Shown one piece after another: positions 11,325 to 19,415 of a stretch of 64,000 bases of DNA; the first letter of the stretch is position 1, and the number at the start of each line of letters is the position of its first letter. The DNA is taken from assembly GCA_022575985.1 (NCBI GenBank), contig JAKSXM010000267.1:47830-111829 (forward strand), read 5' to 3'. Under the pieces are notes generated by a model that saw nothing but the letters and a program-made list of their open reading frames with translations, searched no databases and was not told the DNA's origin. The translations under genes and the position numbers were made by a program. Source of the DNA: Anagrus nilaparvatae (lineage: Eukaryota; Arthropoda; Insecta; Hymenoptera; Mymaridae).

Positions 11325-12472
11325 GATTTCCGGATACCCAGGGATCTGGGTAACGTACTAAAGGATTACCTGCGGGACCGGAGACTGCTCTACTACACGC
11401 TCGATGGAAGGCGTGAAAGGGTTTTGAGTGCAGGCATCGCGCAAGGTTCGGTACTCGGACCGGACTTGTAGAATTTCTTTTATGATGGCTTGTTGCGCGT
11501 CCACCTCCCGGAAGGAGTTTCCCTGATCGGATACGCCGACGACGTGGCCCTGACCATAACTGGCAGGGACATGGAAGTGACCCAGGAGAGGTTGAATCTA
11601 GTCATGAGACGGATCAACCGCTGGATGGGCGATCACGGGCTCCAGCTTGCGATCCCAAAAACGGAGATCGTACTGCTGACCCGTCGAAGGGTTCCCACCG
11701 ACTTCGATGTAATTATCGACGACGGCAGAAATCCTCACACGATCCGAACCAGAATATCGGTGAAATAAATAAATAAATAAAAAAATACCTGGGAGTTCAG
11801 CTTGATAACAAGCTGACTTTCTGGGAGCAATTTCAGAGGTCGTGTAAAAAGGCAGCGTCGGTCGCATCCTCCCTGTCAAAGCTCATGGCCAACATTGGGG
11901 GACCCAAACCAATGAAGCGAAGGCTTCTGATGTCAGTCGTCAACTCTGTCCTGCTCTACGGATCAGAAGTTTGGGCGAAGACCACAGAAACTGACAAATA
12001 CAGACATAAAATATCGTCGCTACAGAGGCAAGCGGCAGTGAGGATCGCCTGCGGATACCACACGGTATCTCTAGAGGCGATCAAGGTTGTTGCTTCGGTG
12101 ATACCTATTGACCTGCTAGCGTTGGAGCGGAAATTCATCTACGAGAGCGTAGATGAGCGCAAAGTGTCATCCACTCGCGCCCGCTTCAACTCTATGAAAG
12201 CATGGAAGAAACGATGGAAAAAGAACCCAGAGAAAAATGCCCTATGGACGCGCAGACTGATCTCAGACCTGCAGGCATGGATGGGACGACAGCATGGGGA
12301 GGTAGATTTCTACCTTACCCAGTTCTTAACTGGACACGGGTATTTCCGTGTCATGTTGGAGCATTGGCATAAGGTGGTAACAAAGGAGTGCTTGCACTGT
12401 CCGGGCGTGGATGAAACAGTAGAGCACACATTTTTCGAATGCGCTACGCAGAGGGGCGCCCGCCCTTCCTGA
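11325..12472 (+). pseudogene. R1-like LINE: RT palm/thumb and zinc finger
   Basis: Continues the RT with RDRRLLYYTLDGRRERVL, AQGSVLGPDL and a Trp-to-TAG stop at 11469-11471, then SLIGYADDVALTITGRD with both catalytic Asp residues intact. At 11764-11782 a TAAA-type tetranucleotide run breaks the frame exactly where a KYLGVQLDNK segment is expected. The frame resumes through GSEVWAKTTETD and ends with C-x2-C-x7-H-x4-C (CLHCPGVDETVEHTFFEC, 12392-12445), the nucleic-acid-binding finger of R1-group ORF2. Confidence 0.85.
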
Positions 12473-12757
12473 TTCGGAGGCCGGAGACGGTGGTCCCGGA
12501 AATGCTACAGAGTTCCGAAAACTGAACAAAGTAGCAGAGTACGTAAGGACCACCTTGTTGGAGAAGAAGGAGGAGGGCTTTCTATGGTAGAGAGCTCTCC
12601 TGTCCCTAGGCAGGGGGGAAGGCAGCGGCCAGCTGCCTAGGCTGCGCGTCCCAAACTGAAGTTATACCTGAAAAGGGAGTTCCGGTTTGGGACAAACAAG
12701 TGCGGGGGGTTTAAAGTGTGTTTATCCAGTAAGAATCTGGGGCATAGCCGGTGGTCT

Positions 12758-12784
12758 CCCAGTTGTACACTTTGTACAACTGGG
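12758..12784 (+). other. Perfect 12-bp hairpin in R1-like 3' UTR
   Basis: CCCAGTTGTACA and TGTACAACTGGG are exact complements around a CTT loop. Structured 3' UTRs are used by several non-LTR retrotransposons for template recognition by their RT, so this is a plausible recognition structure. Confidence 0.7.
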
Positions 12785-12788
12785 CGTT

Positions 12789-12831
12789 CATGGAAATTTG
12801 CGGGTCTTTAAGGCCCGCAAACACTCCATGG
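12789..12831 (+). other. Second 3' UTR stem-loop of R1-like LINE
   Basis: TTTGCGGG pairs with CCCGCAAA around a short loop, with an outer CATGG/CCATG clamp. It follows directly on the hairpin at 12758-12784 and sits about 30 bp before the poly-A tail. Confidence 0.65.
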
Positions 12832-12915
12832 CTGATGCAAGATTCACATATTTCCCTTAAAAAAAAAAAAAAAAAAAAAATTTTCTATTCATCGTTCACA
12901 ATTTTTTAAATAATA

Positions 12916-13094
12916 ATTAATGATGGATTATATAGCGACGAATACTGAACAAATTAATTGTATTTAAACAACTTCTGTCTCTTTCCCTTTTGTACGTGGA
13001 AGCTTTTAAATAGAAGCTGTTTGTTTAAAAATAAGAAGTTGTTGAAATACAATTAATTTGTTCAGTATTCGTCGCTATATAATCCATCATTAAT
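12916..13094. mobile_element. ~180-bp palindromic MITE
   Basis: ATTAATGATGGATTATATAG at the left returns as CTATATAATCCATCATTAAT at the right. The arms include GCGACGAATACTGAAC and its complement, then AATTAATTGTATTT, and enclose a ~45-bp unpaired centre. The arms pair almost perfectly, so the insertion is recent or recently folded. Confidence 0.75.
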
Positions 13095-13782
13095 AAAGAT
13101 TATTTTTGTTTGAATAATGAATTTAAAATATAACAAAAAAAAACGATAATCATATTTTTTTTTTTAAATTAATTAATTAATATTAAGGTTCAAGAATGGT
13201 CAATATTTGCCTCTGATGATGTACTTGATGTTGAACAAGGACTTAAAATAATAACTGACAATTTACAAAATGTAATAAATACTAAGATATGCAAATATTT
13301 ATGAATAATGAATGCAAAAAACCATTTAATTCCACTCACTTACACGTGTGTTGCATAATACACACGCATAAGTGTATAAAATAAGGAAATCGCGATTTAA
13401 ATCAATATATGTATCGATACAATTATAAACTCCTAAATTTAGATTATTTAATGATAATCAAATATTACTCAGATGGCAGAACTTTCCAGCATGTATTTAA
13501 TTATGCCAGCAGCCTTTTAAGTATTACTTTAATCTAAATATTAATTTATTAGATTAAATTAAATTATATAATTAGTTAATAAGAAAGTTAAGTAGTTCAT
13601 AAGTATGATAATTAGTTTATAAGTATTTAAATATGTAAATTAGTTTTTGATATATTTAGTTTTTAAGATATTTTTATAATAATAAATAATAAATAATAAT
13701 TAACTATAAAAAAGGATTAATGTAAAATATATTTAAAGACATAAAAATATGAAATAAAAATAATTAAAATATTTAAATAATA
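13095..13782. other. AT-rich interior of the inverted-repeat nest
   Basis: No coding frame. Short homopolymers and TAA-rich repeats; two copies of an ACACGCATAAGTGTATAA-like palindromic word near 13335-13378. Nothing else recognised. Confidence 0.45.
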
Positions 13783-13997
13783 TAATAGTATTTTAAGTAT
13801 CAAGGGCGTAAAAGTTTCGGCACTAGCGTGAGCACTAGCACGAGTGCTCGGCGAAGCCGGGCACGAGTGATTTGTGTTCACGCTCATGTCTAAAGTATTT
13901 CGCCTATGGTGCTTACACTATTTTTTGCCCCCCTAGGCGTAGAGCGAGTTCAGAAAATTCTTTACGAACGAGTTTTACGCCCGGGAGGGCAAAAAAA
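13783..13997 (-). repeat. Right arm of 8.1-kb inverted-repeat pair
   Basis: Reverse complement of 5868-6055. It contains an extra GC-rich hairpin, CACGAGTGCTCGGCG with CGGGCACGAGTG, that the left arm lacks or has lost. Together the arms bound the LINE nest. Confidence 0.7.
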
Positions 13998-14004
13998 CTT
14001 AAAT

Positions 14005-14198
14005 ATTATAAAATAACGGAGAAACTCAACAGCTCGTCAAAGGAACTTGCTAAGTTTACTGAATTGAAGACATTTCATCAGGAACGATTGCAGACCTTAA
14101 GAGCCATAGAGAGATCTGCGTCTCTACGTCTCAAAGTTCTTCTGACAACGATAGTCAAGGAAAAAAATGAAAACAAACTAAAAAAATTTGTTTATTAA
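14005..14198 (+). other. Coding-like fragment, basic and helical
   Basis: An open run of ~64 codons follows the right arm of the inverted repeat and reads through KLNSSSKELAKFTELKTF, SASLRLKVLLTTIVKEK to a TAA at 14196. Its composition is less biased than random AT-rich frames and suggests amphipathic helix. Its last third lies in the palindrome starting at 14159. No family is recognised. It may be a gene fragment carried by an element, or chance. Confidence 0.3.
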
Positions 14199-14346
14199 AT
14201 TTTAAATAAAGAGATATATAATTAAAGAAATATATATTACAATAAATTAATGAAAAGAAACTTATAACTAAACCTATAACTACATACAAACATACGTATG
14301 TTTACACTTATAAAAAAAATGTCTTTCTTAAAATATACTTATAATA

Positions 14347-15321
14347 AAATAGATTTGACCAACTAGACAAACTAAATCTGCCTGGGGTGGTTGTAAGTGA
14401 GGGAGTCACTGTACCTTTCACTAGCGAGGTTACAAGTCTGGGAGTAATTTTAGACAACAAATTGACCTGGGAATCACATATTTCACTTGTGAGTAAAAAA
14501 GTCAACAGAGTACTTTACACACTGCGATTTAATAGGCAATGTACAAACGAAGATTTAAGAATCAAGCTTATACAAGCATTAGTGGTACCCCACTTAGACT
14601 ATTGCTCTGTTGTATACCTAGACTGCTCGATAAATCTGAAAGACAGAATACAAAGACTGAGTAATACATGTTTAAGATACATTTATGGAATCGGCAGGGA
14701 CACACATATTACTCCTTACAGAGACAAATTAGGGTGGTTAACCACAAACAATCGTAGGTTATATTTTATGTCCATCATTATATATAAAATACTTCGTTTG
14801 CATCAGCCTGAATACTTAACTCACATTTTCAAAAAGTACGTTCCCAAAGAGACAGCCAGAGGTGAGTTAATAACACGTGAATTAGAAACCCCTGAACGTG
14901 AAAAATGGCATGGTGACTGCTCATTCCAAGTACAGGGTACAAAATGTTGGAATTCCCTCCCTTCATCAATACGATTCCTCCCCTCACCTAACTCTTTTAA
15001 GGCAGGTTTATTAAAGTACTTAAAAAGCTCTAGTCATACATACAAAGACTCAGTCTTTTAATAATGTTTTATCAAGACTAAAAGCATTGATGTTATTAGA
15101 AATTTAGTATTTCCTTATTTCCTGTTACTATTGTCTGTTTTACTCATTGTTGCCATGATGTTACTAAAATTGTTTCATTTGATATAATTATGTTATATAA
15201 TGTTATTAATAATTTATTGCATAGTTACATCTATATTTTATAAACTTTATACATATACTGTTATATTTCTGTATCATATTTTGTTCTGGACAAATAAATC
15301 ATATTTACATTTACATTTACA
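14347..15321 (+). mobile_element. 5'-truncated LINE (third family) with target duplication
   Basis: A non-LTR insertion whose coding part is only the region after the YADD box. It ends in a (ATTTAC)n-type tail near 15300. AAATA precedes it (inside AAAATAG) and AAATA follows it, a likely target-site duplication, and the palindrome arm it interrupts continues on the far side. Confidence 0.75.
14369..15061 (+). pseudogene. LINE RT C-terminal fragment
   Basis: About 230 codons open to TAA 15059-15061. It reads VTSLGVILDNKLTWESHI (the LGV.LD..L.W..H element that follows the RT palm), ALVVPHLDYCSVVY, RIQRLSNTCLRYIYG, KLGWLTTNNRRLYFMSIIIY and CWNSLPSSIRFLPSPNSFK, the standard C-terminal order in jockey/CR1-group LINEs. 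The catalytic RT part is missing because of 5' truncation. Family differs from the LINE at 6.2-9.8 kb. Confidence 0.85.
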
Positions 15322-16026
15322 AATAAGATGGAAAAGCAATTAAAAAAAAGAAAAAAATGTAATTTAATAACGCTCAATATTCTTTATTTTTTTAGAAATA
15401 ATTTTTTAATTTTACAAAATATTACATTGAAATGTTTGAATTACATATATATTTTACATACCATTTAAAAAACTTAACTTGACATTTAAATATTCTTATG
15501 TTCCTATTTTTTAAAAATTACTTAAATGTATAAAACTTATTATTTTAAACATAAAATTAGAAAATTATATGTCTGTAGACTGTTAAAACTTTTTTTAGAC
15601 TAAGTAATAATATTGTTGATATCTGTGCAATAGTTATTTTTTATATAATAGGATTTATTAAAAGGGGGTGTTTATTCATAGATTTTTAAGAACTATAAAA
15701 TTTATACTTTACTAATGGGTTTTAATTCTTGTCGCAATATATGACACTGTTTTATTTTGAATACTGAGCGTTATTAACTTACATTTTTTTCTTTTTTTTA
15801 ATTGCTTTTCCATCTTATTTTATTATTGTTATATTTTAAGAAAGGGATTTTTTTTATAAGTGTAAACATCCGTACGTTTATATGTAGTTATAATTATTTT
15901 TTACACAAACACTTTATTCATAAGTTTCTTTTCATTAATTTATTGTAATATATATTTCTTTAATTATATATCTCTTTATTTAAAATTTAATAAACAAATT
16001 TTTTTAGCTTGTTTTCATTTTTTTCC

Positions 16027-16546
16027 GGGTTAGGTTGGTTTTTTCGAGTTTTTTTCCCTCAGCATCAATGCTGATGCGAGTTTTTAATGACAAGATCATT
16101 CGCAACTATGCCGCGAGATGGTGTTCCGTAGACCCTTTCGTAGATACATGAAGCGTTCTCGTCAACAGCAGCAAATCAACAGTCAACTAGCAGCTCACAA
16201 GCTTCAATGTCAAGTGATTAAAGCTCAAACTCTTCTACTCCAATTTTGCCTAATTTAGCTACTATGCCAGCTACGCGGTCAGGAACAAAGCAGTCGTCTT
16301 ATTGGGCACCGCCATCATGTCGCAGGCAACTAAAGCGTCACTACGGATGCAGACATGTCAGTTCAAAGCGACAAAAAATTTATTAAAAAAATTTGTCACT
16401 ACTTTGAAAAAAAAGGTGTCATTGGTCCATATACCCTTTTCTAGTTTAGCAAAAATAAAAATTGTCAAGAAAATTATTTACATTACCAACTTTCTACACT
16501 TAAGTTAACCCGCGAAATCCTAATCATTTTAATCAGAGTCGAAACA
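16027..16546. other. Decayed, possibly once-coding stretch
   Basis: Between the palindrome and the duplicated segment the base composition is more balanced. A Ser/Gln-rich reading (SSTAANQQSTSSSQASM, then ATRSGTKQSSYWAPPS) is broken by stops. This may be the remains of a gene or element ORF, but no domain is recognised. A short hairpin, CAGCATCAATGCTGATG, lies at 16058-16076. Confidence 0.3.
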
Positions 16547-17237
16547 CTTTTATTATAGTTTAATCTAATAATCAAAATCAAGTAAATGATTCAAGGTTGG
16601 TTCCATACAGAGCGCTTTCAATTCACAGTTCTAAATTTGTAGTTATATATTTACAGGTTTGAGATAAATTCGAAGTTAAGCGCTACGTCTGGAATCAGCC
16701 TAATAATCCGAAATCCCAACAAAGACAAAATATACCAGTTACAAAATCAATGTTACCAATAATTTTTCCAGAAATATATCGGAATTGTCTAAAATGTATG
16801 TTTATCATTCTGCGTCGTTCTGGATAGCTCTGAATAGCTTTGATACCGCAAAAAAAATTTATTTTTTGAAAATCAGATATCATAACATATTTTCAAGATA
16901 ATAAATCAAAATGGATATAGAATGTCGAATTAGAGTGAAAACTATCCACAAAAAACATTAACCAGACATATTTGACCACCCAACCTCGATTTTCAGATTC
17001 ACTAAGTACAACTGCTTAAAAAAATGTCCCATTTCAACAGCAGATTTCTCCAACGGAAAAAGCAAACACTCAGGATTATAATATACTTGTAAATGTACAA
17101 AATCAACGAAAAATTGTATTAAAAAACGCTAAGCATTAAGAGCTTTGATGCACCATCCAAATGATCAAAAAACTAAAAAAATTTTCATTGTAGTTGAATT
17201 TGTTTTAAGATTGTAAAATATTACGCTAAAGACGTAC

Positions 17238-17339
17238 CTTTTTGTAAGTCTTCTTTTTCCTTTTTTAATGTTGCATTTTCCTCTCTTAGCCTTACTATTT
17301 GTTCACCGATGCTGCCAAGTTGTTCTTTATAAATTGTAG
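17238..17339 (-). CDS. Coiled-coil exon, copy 1 (symmetric phase 1)
   Basis: A 102-nt exon-like segment bounded by an AATTACAG acceptor and a GTACGT donor. Starting after two bases it is open, reading TIYKEQLGSIGEQIVRLREE and then NATLKKEKEDLQK, with hydrophobic residues in heptad register. It begins and ends in phase 1, so it could be skipped or duplicated without a frameshift. The same exon in the second duplicated segment (53204-53305) keeps splice sites and frame but differs at 12 bases and 9 residues. The parent gene and its other exons are not established. Confidence 0.55.
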
Positions 17340-17393
17340 CTGTAATTATATTAATTAAAAATTTAAAACAAAATTAACTGAATATGTAAATAT

Positions 17394-17421
17394 ATTTATT
17401 TATTTATTTATTTATTTATTT
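17394..17421. repeat. (TTTA)n microsatellite
   Basis: About seven TTTA units, present in both duplicated segments (53361-53390 in the other) with a small length difference. Confidence 0.85.
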
Positions 17422-17679
17422 CAACCAGAAAATGAGTAAAATACAATCTTCCCAAAAGAGATTATTAAAAGTCTGTGCTTGCGAACTGGCAGGGCATTAT
17501 TAAGTAAAATAATTGAAATATAATATTTACAAATATATATACATAGATTTCTATATATATATATTAAAAAGGGTAAAAAAAAGTCACGTTGGGTAGTGCT
17601 TAAACGTCGAGTCCAAAACTGACCTGTGGAAAGTATTAGCTAAATCGGATGACATTTTGCCTTTGAACTTCTGATTATA

Positions 17680-19035
17680 ATAGCATTAAAGCATTCAGAA
17701 CAAGAAATAGACGCAGATACCACTTATGGACTTTAGAGTTGTAAAGAAAATGGTAACAGATAATTCCGAATGACTTGGGCACCTGATCACATTACTTTGC
17801 GACCCAGAATTTGGTGATTTATTACTTTAAAAAGGCTCAAAATACTTGAAAACATCTAAGTCCATTTAATTTTGGTAAATTTCGGTACCAAACAACCCCA
17901 AGTATCACATTACTTGTATCACGTTACTTTGAGAATCTGGTCGCAAAGGATAGGGAAAGTGAGTTTGTCTAGCTACTTTGATTAGCCAGGTTGTTTTGCT
18001 AGTTTGTTAAGCCAGTTTGTTTAGCTAGTTTGATTTGCCATTTTGTTGAGTCAGTTTGTTTTGTTACTTTGATTACCCATCTTTCTTAGCCAATTTATTT
18101 AACCAGCTTAATTAGCAATTTTCTTAACCCAGCTTACTTAGCCGTTTTATCAAGCCAGTTTAAGAAGCGACTTTGCTTAGCCATTTTGTTAAGCAAATTT
18201 ATTTACCCAGCTTGTTTAGCCAGTTTAATTAGTCACTTTGATTAGTGATTGTGTAAAGCCAGTGTATTTAGCAAATTAAATTGGACATCCAGTTTGTTTA
18301 TCTACTGTAATTCACCTTCTTGTTATTTTAGTTTGTTTAGCAAGTTAGATTGACCATATTGTTAACCCAGCTTGTTTAGCCACATTGATTAGCCATCTTG
18401 TCAAGCTATTTTAATTAGCTAGTTTGTTTATCGATCCCAATAGAAGTTTTTATAATATATAAACTTGAACAAAAAGCACAAACTCGATCAGCAAGTTTAT
18501 AGTTCAAATTTTATCTACAAGCCTGTTGTTCAAGCTTGTTTAGCGATCGCTATCTGCAAGCTTGTTGTTCAAACTTTATCATCGACCTCAATCAGCAAGC
18601 TTGTTGTTCAAGTATGATCAACAAGCTGGATTAACAAGCTTCCAAAATTTAAAAGAATCAAATGTTTCCAAGTTGTTTGATAATAGATCACCAAATTTTG
18701 GCTCGCGAAGTAATGAGAACAGGTGTCTAGGTTATTCAAAATTGTTCGCTACCACAATCTTCCGATATTTAATGATCAGCAAATCATTAGTGTATTATGA
18801 TCAGGTGTCCAGGTCACTCAGAATTATTCGGTACCAAAATCTTCCAAACCTTAATGGACTTAGATGTTTCGAAGTTGTTTAAGCGTTTTCGAGGTAATGG
18901 ATCACCAAATTCTGGATCCCAAGGTAATATGATTAGGTTTCCAAGTCATTCAAAACTGTCTGTTACCATGTCCTTTACAAGTCTAATGTCCCCAAGTGGT
19001 ATTATCTGCTTTTATTTTTGGTTTTGAATGCTTTA
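17680..19035. mobile_element. Foldback element inside duplicated segment
   Basis: The left arm ~17680-17940 (ATTAAAGCATTCAGAAC, ACCACTTATGGACTTTAGAG, AATGACTTGGGCACCTGATC, CCCAGAATTTGGTGAT) is matched in reverse complement by 18790-19035 (ATCACCAAATTCTGGATCCC, AAGTCATTCAAAACTGTC, CCCCAAGTGGTATTATCTGC). The ~850-bp centre is satellite-like. Terminal inverted repeats around a repetitive core and no transposase fit a foldback element. The second duplicated segment has the same structure with the right arm partly deleted. Confidence 0.7.
17950..18650. repeat. Degenerate 18-20 bp satellite core
   Basis: Up to about 18440 the words TTAGCCAGTTTGATTAGCCA and TTTGTTAAGCCAGTTTG recur with variation. 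From 18470 a second type based on CAAGCTTGTTGTTCAA and GATCAGCAAGCTTG takes over. Both types occur in the same order in the other copy (53930-54680). Confidence 0.75.
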
Positions 19036-19333
19036 ACACTAATAAAATAATCATTGGTAAAATGCATTGGTAAAAAATAAAATTAATGAATTATTTTTTT
19101 CTTTTTCATTAACTTGTAGCTTTAGATTAGATATTTTTAGCTACAAGAAGATATTTATGAGCCCCCAGGAGTTAAAAATATACCTAAAAATTTGTTTAAC
19201 GCCCCTAAAAGGCTGTATCTCTAAAACGAGTAATTTTTGCTGTTTTAGGGGTGATCAAAATTTTTTTAAAACGGATAATGTCTATTATGGCTTTTTGACA
19301 TAAACAAAAAACATTTTTACATTTTTACTTACA

Positions 19334-19415
19334 CATAAAGGATTATAGGATTATTTTGAGTTGTTAACCCGTTTTTAATGTTTTTAACGAAAGCTTCAGC
19401 TTGTGGTTCAACTTC
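19334..19415 (-). CDS. Exon-like segment spanning the duplication edge
   Basis: On the minus strand an AAATTGCAG acceptor is followed by 82 nt and a GTAAGT donor. With a two-base start it is open, reading VEPQAEAFVKNIKN then GLTTQNNPIILY. Only its 3' part lies in the duplicated segment; the second copy diverges at the end of GTTTTTAA. It ends in phase 2, so it does not join directly to the coiled-coil exon at 17238-17339; an exon between them, or separate transcripts, would be needed. Confidence 0.35.

Larger units (their letters stand above)
9946..12882 (+). mobile_element. R1-like LINE, 5'-truncated and broken
   Basis: A GC-rich block in AT-rich surroundings. It begins inside the endonuclease (GMPTTNPRGR), continues through RT (GKAPGPDGIPAEVLK, AQGSVLGPDL, GYADDVAL) to a C-terminal zinc-finger motif CLHCPGVDETVEHTFFEC, then a 3' UTR with two hairpins and a ~22-A tail. 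Domain order and wording are those of the R1/LOA group. ORF1 and most of the endonuclease are absent, as expected of incomplete reverse transcription. There is no 28S rDNA around it, so it is not in the classical R1 target. Confidence 0.88.
14159..16026. mobile_element. Large palindromic element split by a LINE
   Basis: GGAAAAAAATGAAAACAA at 14159 returns complemented at 16026, and about 190 bp of arm follow (landmarks AAAGAGATATATAATTAAAG and TTTACACTTATAAAAAAAAT). The left arm is interrupted at ~14351 by a LINE and resumes at ~15322 with AAGATGGAAAAGCAATT, which pairs with 15805-15820. The inner loop (15400-15740) is AT-rich without a transposase. Confidence 0.75.
16547..19378. repeat. Duplicated segment, copy 1 (2.8 kb)
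   Basis: From CTTTTATTATAGTTTAATC to GTTGTTAACCCGTTTTTAA this segment matches 52387-56688 in order and orientation. It holds a minus-strand coiled-coil exon, a TTTA microsatellite, a foldback structure and degenerate 20-bp satellite. Divergence is uneven: near zero beside the exon, several percent elsewhere. The second copy carries extra insertions (MITE, solo LTR, ~125 bp at 56450), and copy 1 has ~90 bp near 18790-18880 missing from copy 2. Confidence 0.88.
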
